A stretch of DNA of 64,000 nt. Origin: Monosiga brevicollis MX1. Its lineage: Eukaryota; Opisthokonta; Choanoflagellata; Craspedida; Salpingoecidae. The position numbers and the translations under genes are program-made. The notes beneath the pieces are model-generated. The model made no database searches. It was not told the DNA's origin and saw only the letters and a program-made list of their open reading frames with translations. Shown here piece by piece: positions 11,383 to 24,732 of the stretch (positions are counted from its first letter, which is position 1; every line of letters starts with the position of its first letter). The DNA lies in the NCBI RefSeq assembly GCF_000002865.3, contig NW_001865046.1:331492-395491 (forward strand). The letters run 5' to 3'.

Positions 11383-14300
11383 CTACTGCACAAGCCCAGG
11401 GCGTGCATACATGGGGAGGTGGTAGCTGTAGAAGGCAAGGTACTCGACAAAACGATCCTTGGTGGCTTGGCTTACAACCTTATCGTCAACCTTGGCGATC
11501 ATCTTGTCGTAAATCTCTCGCTCCCGGCCTTCCAAGTCGGCAACGACATCTGCCTCTTGTGTGGCATCCGTGCGCTGAAGCGTGAGCTCCAGCATTTGCG
11601 AAGCCAGACCCTCCACCTCCTCCAGGTTGATGGCCTACAAACGCGCAGTTTTCAAACGATAGGCAGGGCCGCATGCACAAAGACGGTCAGAAGAGTACAA
11701 ATGGCATGGAAAACCGCCAAGCAGGCAACATCGACTTGTAATTCCCGTTTGCATGAATTGATGGCAAGACGCACCGCATTCTCTCGCGCTGCAGTCGTGA
11801 CATCTTGCACAAAGCGATGGAAGCGGTCGTGAAATAGCGCGGTGGCCCACGCACTGTGAAAGTATCTGAAAGAAAGATGACATGCCAAGAAATGCCATGA
11901 GTATATCAGCCTAGCCCATGATGATTGAGACACCCAAGCAGGATGGACATGGAAAAAGCGGCCCAACCGGAAAAGGTCTGGCACCAAGCCCTCATGATAG
12001 CGGCTGATGATATTGTTGAGGAGCTTTTGGTGCAAGCCTGGTAGTTTGACGTAGTTGTCTGTCTCAATGACCTCCTCCTGTTTTTTTGGGGCATCACGGG
12101 ATTGGGCGGCCGTAGCAGCGATGCAACCTTGTGTGAGGTGTTGCTTCTCGGAATAGTTGAGATATAACGAGAACTGGCAACGTACATGGGCCAAGCATTC
12201 GAGAAAACTGATGACGTCAAACTCATCCGTGCCCAGCGCAAACAAACGTGGCCACACTTCTTGAGTGTCGCTATCTGCCTCACTGCTCAGAGGCTCAAAG
12301 TTGGTCGTAACCATCATCGTGCCTTGATTCGACTGAATGTCTGCATCACAGCTCTGGAGTAGCGGCCGCGATACCGACGCATACGGCGCCTGAGGATGGT
12401 CAGCGAGGACAAGAGCAAGGCATGGAGGGAGGGTCAAGCGCGGTCAGACAGGTTCATGAGAAGTTGTGCCTCGCGAAAGCATCCAATCTTCACAAACCAA
12501 AGCTTGTAGATACGAGAGCTTAGGGGCCACTTGACCAGCGCGCAATCGCGCTTCCTTGTACCTGGCAACAAGACCGCAGAAGCATGCGTCTAGGCGTGAG
12601 AGAGGTGGAACATAGAAAATGCAGGTGGCATGGAGGAAAGAAACCCGCCAAGGCTTGCACAGCAGTATGGGCCCATACGTGGGAAGTGTGGTGGTTGTCG
12701 TATCTTCCTCGGCATCCGACATGAGCAGCGGATCAAAAAGGCAGCGCAGCTGCATAGCAAGGTGCCGCCCAACCTCGGCATCGCTACAGTGGCCCTCCTG
12801 CTTCTCTGTCTGATATCGGCGCGAGTATTTGGTGCATGTTCCGCCCGCTAAGATTTGTGCGTCCGAGGTGCGTGCCGCGTGGTTGACCACGAGCAGGCCA
12901 TCAAACACCAAGAAGCAGTCATTGACAACGCGAAAGAAATTTGGAGAAACCGTGCCTTTACGGGCACACAAGCATAGAGAGGCCGGAACGGCCGTGGCGT
13001 CTTCCTGGCCCTCTGCACGACAGCGCACGGCAGACACAAAGCCATCCTAACCCGCAGAGAGGAAGAAGAGTGGAGAAGAACGAGCACCACACACAGTCGT
13101 GAGAAAGCCAACTAGTATGTCCCACCCTAACAGGCCCCCCCCCCACGTCCCCACGTCCCATGCCGACAATCGGTCGCCTACTGCATGCCGCTCTAACTCT
13201 ACCATCCGTACCTGTTGTTCATAGCCCATGACAGTGGCCTGCACCACCTTGACCTGAAGGCGCTCAGCCCAATGTGACATCATGGCTTGGGCCTGCTCGG
13301 GGCGAACGTCGGTCTCCAAAGGGGCTTCCAACACCAGCTGCAGATGGGAAGCCGGTACCCCCAATTGCAAAACGGCCGTGGCCATGGTCAAGACGCTCAA
13401 TCCCGCACCATAAATCACTACACTCTTGGCTGGGGCGTCATTTGACTGGTTGCGTTTCTGCTCTGCGTCCTCGCCCTCGACATCGCTCTGGCCTTGCTGC
13501 CAGGCCGCGATGAGCCCGGGTAGAACCTGTTGCGCGTGAAAGTTATTTCGAAGGGCATGCACACCATCTGGGGCGCTATCTGCTTCTGCAACTTGAGGCT
13601 CCAGATCAGGTGCCAGGCCAAGAACGTCGTAAGGGACCTCGCCGCCGTTGTCCAGTACAATGAATTGGCCCTTTCGGTCAATCTGACTCATGCGGCCCGC
13701 CACACTGTCCACCCATAGATCGAGTCCAAGCCGCTGGAGATGCTCGTGTGAATAGGTGTAGCCATGTGGGTAGGCCTGGCTCGCAGGAGCGTCTGAGGAA
13801 TACCCGTGTACGGGCGCCTCCACGACATGAATCAGATTGCTCAAGCGGAGATGCGATCTAGCTCGCCAGCCCAAAACCGTGGCAACCCCAGTGGCATCAT
13901 AATGAGATGATGTAAACAGCATCATGCATACCCACTGTTGCGTGTGGCATACCCGTCAAGCGCGCCGTTCAAGGAGAGCACTTACCGAAACACAAGGTCC
14001 TCGAGGCAGGCCAAAGCCGTGTCGGACTCGCCCACCACCACAATACGATGATTCACCGTGAGCTTGGGTTCCAGCAGCAGCTTGCGCGTCATAAAAGCCA
14101 GGGCAAAGGGAGGGCCCACGTCGCGGATGCGTGGCGACGGCACATTGCCCTGCAAAATGTCCATTGCGTACTGGCATTGGCGTCTTGGTCGCACGGGCAC
14201 CAGCTGGTCCAGGATGGGATTCATAGTGGTGGGCTTGACGTTGTCCTGATCAAAATCAATGCCCTCACCGTAGGTGCGCTGGTACACGCAGGAGCGCCGC

Positions 14301-16437
14301 AGCTTACGCAGGAGCTCCCCAAGGATGCGTTTGCCATGGCGGTGAAAGATGGGGTTGAGCACCATGTGACTGAGGATGAGGTGCTCGCGCGAGATGTGTT
14401 GCGAGAATAGGATGTACTCATCCAAGTCGTACCACGCACGCAACGGAAGTGCGTCGGCCCGCCCATCGCGCGAAACGATGACACCACACAACTGGCCCAG
14501 ACAGCGGACGGAATGGCAAAAAATCTTGGTCCCATCGGCATCTTCACCCGTCATCGTGGCACGGGTCACGTCAGCCATAATCAGCTCCTCTTGCGCCGTC
14601 CCTTGGACAATATCGTGAACACGATCCAGTTGCTCCGTCGTCAGGGGCTCCACGGTCAACGTGTTGGAAATGGCGTACTTGTGCAGGATATAGACCTCTT
14701 GCGTGGGATAGTTCCCGGGCAAGGTTTCCACGTGTGTAAAGTACTACCCGTCATCGAAAATGGCAGGGCGCGGTACCACGTGTGAATTCGCAGTCAAACA
14801 AACAATCGGGCGTCTGGAACAGGTGGTGCAAATGCGAAGCCCCGTCGTCTCTGGCGATGGTTGTGGTTTGGCCGCTTACCTGAAGGAATGGAAATTCGGG
14901 CGCAGTGGGCGGCAGGGAGAGCACAATGTACCAAGCGTCTGGAAAGGCATCAAAAATATGTGGCAAGAACTCAAAAGCGTGCACCTCGTACGCCTCGGCA
15001 ACCACGTATAGGCTGATGGAAAGGACACAGGTGGCATCATCCGCTGTGCCGGCTTTGCCACGAAGATCGTCAAAAGCAGCGAGATCGTAGTGTGCGCGCA
15101 GATAATCGCCCTGAAACCGATTGGTAGCATGGATAAACCCAACTGCCGTACCATTGACCTGCACGGACCACACGCGTGCAGGGACAGCAGATATGAGCAA
15201 CCGAGCAAAGCGTTGATTCTGCTACTGGGTTTGGTGTGAGTCTTCTGTTTTCGTTCAGAAGAGCGCAGCACACCTCAAGGGCGAAGCATCGGCTGCGATC
15301 ATCCTGCTTAGCAATCAGCTGCGCCAGATAAAAACTGCCAAAACGCTGTTCGATGTCAGTGCTTTGACGCTCAAAGAGGGGCATGAGGTCGTCAAAGTCC
15401 TCTTCCACAGCCATGCGCACTCGACAAGGGGCGATGACCTTGTGTTGTGGAAGGACAAAAGCCAGCTCGTCCTGCAAAAAAAAAAAAAAGTTTAAGAGCA
15501 TGAGCAGGGGGGCGTACACGAATTGTCGAGTGTTGGGCAGAGACCAGGACAGTTAGTTTGGTCGCTGAGGATGGCACAGGGCTTCACCTGGTTCCCACTG
15601 GGGGTCTGCATTGGCGTAAACATGCCGTAGCATGGATGAAGGTGCCAAGCGCGGGCAGCAGAAGCGCCCTCAGGGACATTGAGCACGCATTGCTTGACGT
15701 GGGTGGCGGAGGAGAACATGGTGCGCATGCACTGCTCCATGATGTTGGCAGCCAAGTTTGAGGGAGCTGTGAAGAAGCGAAGGAAGAGGGTGTTGTTGGG
15801 ACTCAGTTTTCCCTGCCAATGTGCCTCTGCCCAAGCTTCCCACCTGCTTGTCCCGCCAAAACCATGAGCCAGGCTGTGAGAGGTGGAACGCCGAGTAGGA
15901 CTGGCTAGGGGGGGGCGACAACGCCAACGCACGTGCTCGAAGCAACACTCTCGCGACGAGGGTAGTCGTAAAAGCTAGCATTGCCTAGCACGTTGCCCGC
16001 CGAGTCAACGGCAGTGATGCTCAACAACGCATGCTCCCTGAAAGTCAGAACATCAAAGGATGATTAAGGCAAATTGGCAAAGAATGGCCGTGCATGTTGA
16101 AAGACAGCAGGAAGGGCAACCCTGGGCGCCTGCTGCAAGATGGGAAAGAGAGTCAATGAACACCAAGGACGTACAGAATGGCCACAATGTTGCCCGTATC
16201 AAACACCTCAGCCGTCGTAGTATCCACGAGCCGAGCAAGCCGGGTACTGTCTGCCAACTCGGCGCGCCGCAGGAACACCTGCGTGGGAGCCGTCTCGGCT
16301 GTTACATCTGCCGGCTCGTCCCCAATTACCATGACATCAGGTGCATGCTGATTCTGATCAGGTGGTGTTGGCTGTGGTGACACGGCTTGATCTGCGCCAT
16401 GCGCCATTGCAGATGGCTCGTCCGCTGGCTGCGCCAT
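11383..16437 (-). CDS. CFAP61: Cilia- and flagella-associated protein 61
   Basis: A long minus-strand multi-exon gene aligning with CFAP61 (C20orf26) from end to end. The N-terminal part (16153-16437) has VFLRRAELADSTRLARLVD, followed by acetyltransferase-like segments (ASFYDYPRR, NNTLFLRFFTAPSNLAANI) and the repeat unit RMAVEEDFDDLMPLFERQ. Then come LSHMVLNPIFHRHGKRIL and DQLVPVRPRRQCQYAM. A dinucleotide-binding-like half follows (RIVVVGESDTALACLEDLVF near 13990; SVVIYGAGLSVLTMATAVL near 13400). The C-terminus FVEYLAFYSYHLPMYARPG is the family signature. CFAP61 belongs to the calmodulin-associated complex at the base of radial spoke 3 in motile axonemes. Gly-rich motifs of the oxidoreductase-like part are degenerate, as in animal orthologues. 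The start at 16437 is the first ATG ahead of the conserved segment. Confidence 0.92.
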
Positions 16438-16768
16438 ATCCAAGTCGTGCCAATGCCGGCCTGGCCTTGTCTTGTCTTGCCTCTTAATCGTCTCCCTCTG
16501 AGCCTGCGTCTGCCGTGTGTGTAAGCTGCACCCCGGCCCAGATCAAAAACACCAAAGCAACCTACAAGCCGTTGACGAACCAGGATCGCACGGCTTGTCT
16601 GTCGTCTCACCCAGCCGCCCGCTCCGTCTCAGCCACAACTCGAGCCCAGTCAACCTCAGACAACTTCAACAAGGGAATTGACCAACAACCAAGGCGTTGC
16701 TAGACAACTGCTGTTTAGCACAGTTGTTTCTTAAGCTTCAGCTGATGTTTGCTTCGAACATAAACCTG

Positions 16769-16804
<36 letters not shown>

Positions 16805-17210
16805 TTTTACTCAAAATTTTGATTTTTTTTTCTGAATTTTTGATGTTGAAGCGTGTAAATGTGTTTTTGGCAGCGGGGTTGGGGTACGGACAGGTCCAGG
16901 ATCCCTGGGAACGGTTGAGGTTGACGATAGATCTTGGGTGTATGGGTGGATTTGCCAGGGCGTGGCCCGTGCTTGTGCGACGATCTCGACTTGACTTTTG
17001 GGCGCCGGCCTCGTGCCAGCGTTTTCGTCGTCGCCGAGTGCCACATCCCTCCTCATCTCACGCACTTGATGAGTCGGACAGTTCTTGCCCCGCCTGGACC
17101 ATGTTGGACTCAACGAGCTAAAAGCAGGGCCCAGCAGAACCCCTCCTTGGTGTAGGACCCTCGCCGAGAGAACGACCCGCTCGCTAGCCTTACGTCCTGA
17201 ACGCTGCACC
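16438..17210. promoter_or_regulatory. Divergent promoter region CFAP61 / LamG gene
   Basis: About 770 bases between outward-facing starts. It contains a (CA)n run at 16773-16802. An in-frame upstream extension of the LamG gene (from 17085) exists, but the signal peptide starting at 17211 favours the later ATG. Confidence 0.55.
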
Positions 17211-20200
17211 ATGTGTCCGCCTGCTGTGTCCGCCCTCGCCGCTCAAGGCTGGAGCTTGCTGATACCGATCCTGGTCTTAATTTTGGTCGCCAGGGGGGCC
17301 ATCGCAGCAGATTCCACCGCCAACAGCACAGACGGGACAGCGCTCGTGCGTGCGAGCATTCCAATCAACGTCAGCCATGCTGCAACCAATGGACTGGCGT
17401 GGACCTGCACGGGCGCTTGCCAGCTGCGTACCGCCAACAACCACAGTGCCGTGCAGCTTTTGGCCAATGACACGTGCCTGTGGAGCAAGCTGCCCACCGG
17501 CCAGGTTACCCCTCTTTCCCATGAGCGATTTGAATTTTGGCTCCAAGTGAGCAGCAACGACGAGGCACACAATGCTGGCACCTTGTTGGCACTCTCCAAC
17601 AAGCTCGGCCAAGCTCGCTACAGCCTCAGCGCAGGACAGCTGCATTTCCAGCTACAATATGGCCTCTATGATTGGAACGCTTCCGCACCATGCTCTCTTG
17701 AGCCTTGGACCTGGTACCACTTTCGCCTGGAGCGTAAAGCCCACGTGTGGAATGCCTCAATTGGAACCGTGGCTGCTCTGACCCTCGACCTACCTGGGCG
17801 CAGCCCAGACTACTCCCACCTCAGTCTGGGCTGTGCTTGGCAGGTTGCTCAACCCACGTCCCGCTTTCGCGGTGCCCTCTCATTGCCCAGCATAGACTTG
17901 GCGGCGACCCACCCCGTGCCCCCACCTCCGACCTCACCGCCCACCCTCAGTCCAACGCTGGCCGATCAGTCAATCGTGCTCACAGTCGCCCCGCACCCCG
18001 ATTTACTCAAACCGCCGTACAATGAGCCGACAGCGACGGTTGCGGCGGCCCATCGCCTGGCCAACACCCAAGCCGGTTTGATCGCTTGGTGGTGGCCCCC
18101 GACACACCGCGATGAGGCCGCTGCGGCCCACCTCGTGCGGGATTGGAGCGGACAACAACGACATGCTCTGCTCGTGGGTGGACCATCCTCAGGGGCACGG
18201 TCTGCCGTAGACCCCAGATTGCCACACCTTCTCCCTGCCCTGAGCGAGAGTGGGTGGGTACTTCACGCCATCCTGGCTGCACCCGCTTATGAGGCCACCA
18301 CGACCGTCACGCTGTCCCTTCGCTTGTGGTTTCCGACCTCCCCCGCTGCCGAGTGGCTGGGCAACCGCGTGGCCAGCAATGGGTCGGCTTTCTCGGCGCC
18401 TGCTGCGCTGCCGCTGCTGGCCTCTATTGGTAGCACTGACGCTCGTTTTGAGTTGCGTCGACGAGCTGCTACCCTGCAACTGTGGATGGGCACAACCCTG
18501 CTCAACACCACTGACGCCCAATCTGGGATTGCTTTTCCACCGACCCTTCGTACTTGGCTTCACTTGGCCTTCGTCCTCGAGCCGGGCACAGCCCACTTGT
18601 ATGCCAATGGCAGTTTTCTGGGGTCGTGGGCTTTGGCAGAGACATGGTCGTTTCCCGCCAGCGAAAATTGGAGCGTCTTCGTCGGTGCCGAGGTCAAACT
18701 ACCTGGCGCCCGCGTGCCCCAGTCTGTGCTGGAAGCACACGTGCATGACGTGCGCCTCTACGCAAGCGCCCTAGACCAGAGTCGCATTCAAGCCATTGCT
18801 GCCGACGCCCCTCAAGACCCCACCCGCTCGGTGCGCTCGTGTAACTGGACGGGATCAACCATCGTGACGGCACCATCTACGGCTGCCTTTCACATCCTCG
18901 CCCCTCGCCACGAGTGGGGCGAGCACATGTGTGGCAACTTGTTCCTGGACAACGGAGCCAATGGCGCACATGCCGTACAGCAGAATGCTGCATGGGCTAC
19001 AAATACTGGCAACGGGCCGACCTTGTCTGCCATGCGCATCAATGCGGCGGCTCGAGCCCTCAAGTTTCCCTTCCCACCCCGCCTGCCTGCCAGCCTGTCC
19101 GTCTCCTTCTGGTGTCGTCCCGACAATGCGACGCGCTTACAGTCACTATTTCTGTATGACATGGGCGGGGATGGTGCATCACCAAGTGGAGGCGCTTTAG
19201 AAATCCGTCTCGCCCAAGAACGATTTCAGCTCTACGTGGCCAATGGCGATGTCAATGCTGCCACCCCGATCACAACCGGTCTGGCCAGTCAGGCCCGGTC
19301 GGGTCAGTGGTCTCATGTTGCTCTTACTTTCAGCGCTGGCTGGGCGCGCATCTACGTCAATGGGACGCTGGCACAACAAGCCTCCATCGGCAGCACTCAG
19401 CCACCTTTGACGGCAGCCTTTGTGATCGGAGGAAGGACCACGACCTCCATTCAGGCTTACGCGGGCCTTCTGGACAAGGTGCGCCTGTACGATTTTGTTC
19501 TGAACGCACAGCAGGTAGCAAGCCTCGCCACCAACCAAGAAATTCTCATTCTGACTACTTCCACTACTACGACTACAACCACCACAACGTCAACAACAAC
19601 CACAGAGTTGATGAGCACTGAAGCCCCCGATGCCCAAGCCAGTGCAGGCTCTTGCTTCGACCCCAATGCAGAGACGAGCACCTGCCCTGGTGGTTCGCAA
19701 GGCAACGCCTCCTTGCAGCAAATCGTGGTGACCTTGATTGTGGTCCTGGTGATATGTGTCATTCTGCTCGCTGGCTTTGCGGCGACCCTGGTTGGGCACC
19801 GCCGCGCCTTACACTCGGTGCCGCAAGAGGGCCGACGTTGGATTCATTTGGCCGTGGGTCTGCTCGTCGTTCTGCTGGGCATGGACCTGGCCGCCATGCT
19901 GTACACCACTACGCTGCAGCGCGCCATCCACAGCGATGGCCAGGCGCGCACCTACGCTTTTGTTAACGCGTCTAGCCATGCCGAGTTTGAATTATCGGAT
20001 GCAGGCCACATTTTCTGGCTCTATCCCGTTGCTGATATGGGGCAACTCCAGCGCATAGACACTGGCTGCTCAGGGTCGCTGGTAGAGGGCGCTTGCTTGA
20101 GTGCGTTGAATGTGACGTGGTGTAGTGAGCTTGCAGCCGATCCAGCTTTGTCCGTGGGCTGCCAGCTGCCGGTGATTCGCAGCGGCTACGATGACTCGTC

Positions 20201-21672
20201 GGACCTGTGTGATGCCACACACGGCCTGTATCCCCCCTATACCTCCGCCGCCTGTGGCCGACCTTGTTGTCGAGGTTAGTGTTGGCTGCAGCTTGTTATT
20301 CTGTCAACGAGAGTAAGCGAGGCCATGCATGTTGGGCTGCTGCTGTCCACTTTATGTATGACCCATGTTCCAGCGCTGCCTCACAGCCACGACCGATCAT
20401 CAACTTGTGTAGGGTGCCGAGGCAACAGCTGCGCTTCGTGCTTTGACAAAAGGTTTGTCGCCTTACCACAGTTGCGACCGTAACCACCTCTGTTCGACTC
20501 GGTTCTCATTTGATCGGGTGCGTCCTCTAGTGTCACTTCGTTTGAATGCTGTCCAACAGACAATGCAGATGCACGGCGCGTCGCTGCCATGGTGTGCTGC
20601 TTTGGCGCGTTTCTGGCCGCGGGGGCTGTGCTTCTTTACATGGCTTTTCTTTGGGATCTGGTGGCTCGTGACCGCCAGCACTTTTGGTTTTTCTCCGGCC
20701 TCTTGATTTGCCTCGTCATGGTGGCTGCGCAAGTATGTGCAATTTGCACGAAGCGTATTGCGCGGTGGTCTTGCGTCAACCTGCGCTGCCTAAGCTCACA
20801 TTTGCGGGGATTGCCATGTCTTCTAGGCAAGTTTGTACCGCCGCGACCCCGCCCTTTGTTTCAGTGGCGAGAGTCGGACGGCGTATCGAGACTTGCACGG
20901 CGCCATTTTGGTAGGTTCTGAAGGTTTGGCGAATGCATGCGAGAGAGAAGTGAATGGAGGAGGCATGATGCAGCTGGTCGTGATTGCAGCTCACCAAGCG
21001 CCATCGTCGTGTTGGGCATCCTAGGCATGGATTATCATTGGATCTCTTCATGCAGGCGTGGCGCTCCTTGCTGCTGTCGCCTCTTTCAAGCGACTATTCA
21101 AAAAGTTTCGTGCACGCGAAAAGTGAGGACTTGCGCGCTTTGCGGGTTCGTGTTAAGGCTCTGTATGGGTGCTCACCATGTGACGTTGGCTCGCACCGGA
21201 ATAATGCAGGGCCTGGGAGCTCCGAAATGAAGAGTCTTGGAAAGACACGGTGGAAGCTTTGACGTCAGATGACGAGCTGCCGCCCGACCCCTCGGATCTC
21301 CAACCCGATCCAGGGTCACCAAAACTCGTGTGGAATCGTGTCCACTATGATAATACTCACGGCAGTGGGGTTGATGAAGCGCCAGGGCCCATTGCTGAGT
21401 ATGATTATGTAATGCCGATGAGAAGCAAGCGCGCGGTGACGCCGTTTGCCACACTGGATCGAATTCCGCAGTCGCGCGCGTCAGGCCACAGCGTGTGGAT
21501 GGAAGTGGAAGATGGACAGCTTTCACCACGCATCACGTCTGTAGACCCGGAGGCGCCCCGCCGAGCATCAGAGGCGAGCACGCGGTCGCGCAATCTTCTG
21601 CTCTCGCCACGTGGCAGTAACAGAATATACCCAAGCGCCTTCGATCCTGAGCCTTCCTCATCCACGGCTTGA
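17211..21672 (+). CDS. LamG-like multi-pass membrane protein with tyrosine-motif tail
   Basis: Five exons (17211-20274, 20569-20732, 20827-20914, 21056-21122, 21210-21672) join in phase to about 1281 residues. A signal peptide (SLLIPILVLILVARGAIA) is followed by three LamG/concanavalin-like modules: WYHFRLERKAHVWNASIG at about 175, RTWLHLAFVLEPGTAHLYAN at about 445, and GQWSHVALTFSAGWARIYVN at about 700. Each ends in the family's DVRLY or KVRLYDF turn. A Thr-rich linker precedes a first membrane segment (VVTLIVVLVICVILLAGFAA) and a second one near 880-902. Next comes a loop of about 120 residues with many cysteines ending ACGRPCC, then hydrophobic segments near 1028-1075 and 1105-1125. The last 155 residues are hydrophilic, with YDNT and YDYVMP. 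It looks like a cell-surface receptor or adhesion protein. The family is unassigned. Donor choice for exon 3 is ambiguous (20910 or 20914). Confidence 0.75.
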
Positions 21673-22043
21673 TGTGGCCAAGGACAGCACAGACGGGCTG
21701 ACCAGCTTCCTTTGTGAGGTGTATCGGATTTTGTGATTTTCCTCTCTCTCTCACTCACTCACTCTCTGTGCGTGCGTGTGCATGAGACTGTGAATGTGTT
21801 GCTTATTTATTTTTCGAGTCATCCTATGTAACCACATGTCAAAAATCGGCATGGTTCATGCAAAAGCAATCAATCTGCGTCTGCCATTTCCAGTAGTCCT
21901 ACCAGCTTCTTTTCAGAGGAGCCTGGCAACCTGTGGTCCGATCTGGTCTGGGTGTGCCAATGTGTTTGAGGATGTGCAAGCAAGAGGATGACACGAGAGC
22001 AGGGAGTTCTCGATACAATTTTACCACCTAAAGGGTTGAGTTT
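21673..22043. other. Convergent intergenic region
   Basis: About 370 bases between the 3' ends of the LamG gene and QRSL1. A pyrimidine-rich tract (TCTC/ACTC) lies at 21740-21765. No gene is seen. Confidence 0.6.
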
Positions 22044-24732
22044 TTAATTAGGCCAACTCATGGCCTCGAGCAAGCGAGCCACGTGAGCAGCGCGGTGATC
22101 TAACTGGCGCTATTATTGTGCATATGGGAAAAGGGAAACACCGGCGTGTGTGAGGTGGCAAGATTGAGAAACAAAAAGAATGAGAGGTGGCTCAAAGGAG
22201 CCAAAAGAGCATACACCTACCGGAGCCACGACTTGTAAGCCCATTGGGGCAGACGATTGAGGATCTCGACCGCAAGGAACGCTGATGGCTGGTAGGCCAG
22301 CTAAACTGAAGGGTACGGTGTAGACATCTGTGGCATATTCTTGTACGGGCTCAATGTTACGCGCCGCTTCGATGGTGGGTGCCACGTCGGCGGTCGTGGG
22401 CAAAACCAGCACATCGACCCGCTATCCGCCGAACAGGCATTAATTGAGAACGGGCGCAAGCACCAGGGAGCAAGGGCCAATTTGGAAAGGGCCAATTTGG
22501 AGAGGGCCGCGGCAAATGACAAGGCGTGTCATGCATGCCCTGATTGGATGGCAAACCAACCTACCTCAAAAACTCGCTGCAGCTCAAGGGTTAGCTGGGC
22601 ACGAACTCGGGCAGCAGTAAGATAGTAGCTGTCAAATTTTCTGATTCAAGTGGAGACAGGGTCAAAGCAAAATAGTCGACCTGTGAGGCTCAAATAGGTT
22701 CGTGGCCAGGGCCTGTGACGGAGAAGAGGGGAATCACTAGTTGGGACGACCCGAGCTGCACACCCGCGAGAGAGGATATGGTTCCCGGTCATGATGCGCT
22801 GTTTGACGCTGTCGCCCAAGTATTGAGTCCGATTGCTTGAATACATGTCGAAGAAGCCATCAAAGGTCTCGGGAGCCCCACTTTGCGCACCTGAAGCATG
22901 ATGTGTAAGGCACATGAGTCGAAAATAGCGAAATGAGGCTGCTTTGGGGTCAGAGGATGCGCGACGCCAACACGGACCGTAGCAGAGACCGTTGTAGCGT
23001 GAGAGGTTCGATGCGGCTTCTGCCGAGACAAGCATGTAGTATGCGGCCAATGCTGTGGGGTGTGTCCAAGACTAGCAGCTGAGTTTGACGCTCGTGCCAG
23101 GCACTCTTGGCAGCAAAGGCTTGGGCGAGTGAGGCGAAACATGGCACCTTGTTTCAAAGTGGGCACCGACACGGTATCAATCTCCAGGCAGTGTTGCTGG
23201 GCGAGCTGTTGAAGGGCGAGCTCCCATCGGTCATGCATTGCCGGGGCGAGCTCATGAATGACGGCCTCCTGAATGACACCTACACGCCGTACAGGTGTAT
23301 CCTGCGCCTCCTGCGCTGCCCAGTCGACCTGAAGCACCACATTGACGGAGCGTCAGGTGGGCTGGCACGCTTGGTAGACATAAGCGGTAGGATGAAAGGC
23401 GGCTGGCGGAGGCGGGTGGGCATGACATGTACATTAAGCGAGGTTTCATCACGTGAGTCGTGTCCTTGCATGACTTGCATAGCTGCTTCGGCTTGATCGA
23501 CGGAGGAAGCCAGGACACCGACGCAGTCAAAGGAGCTACGGCGAGATCAGGGTTAGGGTGTTGTTATTGTTATTGATATTGTTGTCGTTGTTGGTGTTGT
23601 TGTTGAGTGGTTTTTTTCCGGGTGGAGTGAGATCAGGAGAGAATGAGACGAGATCAGGTGGGGCGAGGGTGTGGATCCAGGTGCGTGAAACGCTGGTATC
23701 TCTACCTGGCATAACTGACAAGCCCCCAGCGAGAGAGGCGGCCGTAGGAAGGCTTGTACCCAACGATGCCACAAAAGGCTGCAGGCACGCGCACAGATCC
23801 ACCTGCGCTTGGGAAGGTCCAATCGAGGAGCCAAATGAGCAAGAATTGAACGGAATGAGAGGCGAGTGGAGCTGAGATGCATGCATGGCGATTGATGGCG
23901 GTGTTATTGGCACGCACCCGTATCCGAGCCGAGGGCCAACGGAACCTGCCCGGCCGCTACGACCGCGGCACTCCCCGAGGAGGAACCACCGGCAACGCGT
24001 GGCTGTGGCCGGCCGTGTTGTTAGTGCATTGGCGCGGCAACAAGCGAGTTGGTGTGAAATGGATGCTGACCACGGACTGAGATTGGGGAGCGGAAGAGGG
24101 CCATTCTGAGGGTTCAGCAACAAGTTGACCCACCTGCGCGGTAGCATCGAGGGCCGGATTGGTAACAGACCCAAAGGCACTGTGCAAGCCAAAAGATCCC
24201 ATGCCGAATTCATCCATGTTGGTCTTGAGGCCAATCCGATAGCCATGCTGAGCGCCGCGTGCAGAGGTTCGAGAGGAAGGGGGAACGCAGTGCGGGCAGG
24301 TAAGCTGGAAAGGGCCAGGGCACTACAAAGTGTATTTGGGGGCCCAAGGCAGACCTGCTTGAGGCGGTCGACTACGGTGGCATCGAAGGGGCTAGTATAG
24401 TCAGCCAAAAAGGCACTGCCACAGTTTGTGGGGCCTTCGCGGGTGGCAATGTTGGCCTTGACGGCCACCCACTTGGAATGGGCGGGTTCGCTGACCATGT
24501 CGTCGGACGTCCACAAGCTGGCGGCAGCCTCGGCGGCGGTGCTGCGGTGTCGCCGTCCATGCCCAATTCGAGGTGGAGCAACGCATAACGCATCAATTCG
24601 ACACATTTGGTGCGCCTGACGCCACCACATGCCTATACATACACCATGGCGACTCGACCGCCACCCCCGAGTCGGGATGCGCCTCAGAGCAGCAGCAACA
24701 GCAGCTGTCGCCGCCGCCATTCTTGTGGCCAT
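22044..24732 (-). CDS. QRSL1: Glutamyl-tRNA(Gln) amidotransferase subunit A, mitochondrial
   Basis: A minus-strand multi-exon gene of the amidase-signature family. From the start at 24732, an Ala/Arg-rich head ([20 protein letters not shown]) looks like a mitochondrial presequence. The amidase core follows: [20 protein letters not shown], with the catalytic Lys, then [35 protein letters not shown] and the nucleophile region [20 protein letters not shown] with the cis-Ser and Ser pair. Later come [18 protein letters not shown] and, in the last long exon, [15 protein letters not shown] and PMGLQVVAP. The final exon encodes [19 protein letters not shown] and stop. The GatCAB enzyme amidates Glu-tRNA(Gln) in mitochondria. 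Middle exons (22650-23500) are only roughly placed. Subunits B and C are not in the window. Confidence 0.88.

Noticed and set aside
17110-19200. Minus-strand open frames opposite the LamG gene
   Set aside because: They mirror a long GC-rich coding exon, lack starts with any recognisable domain, and the plus strand explains the sequence.
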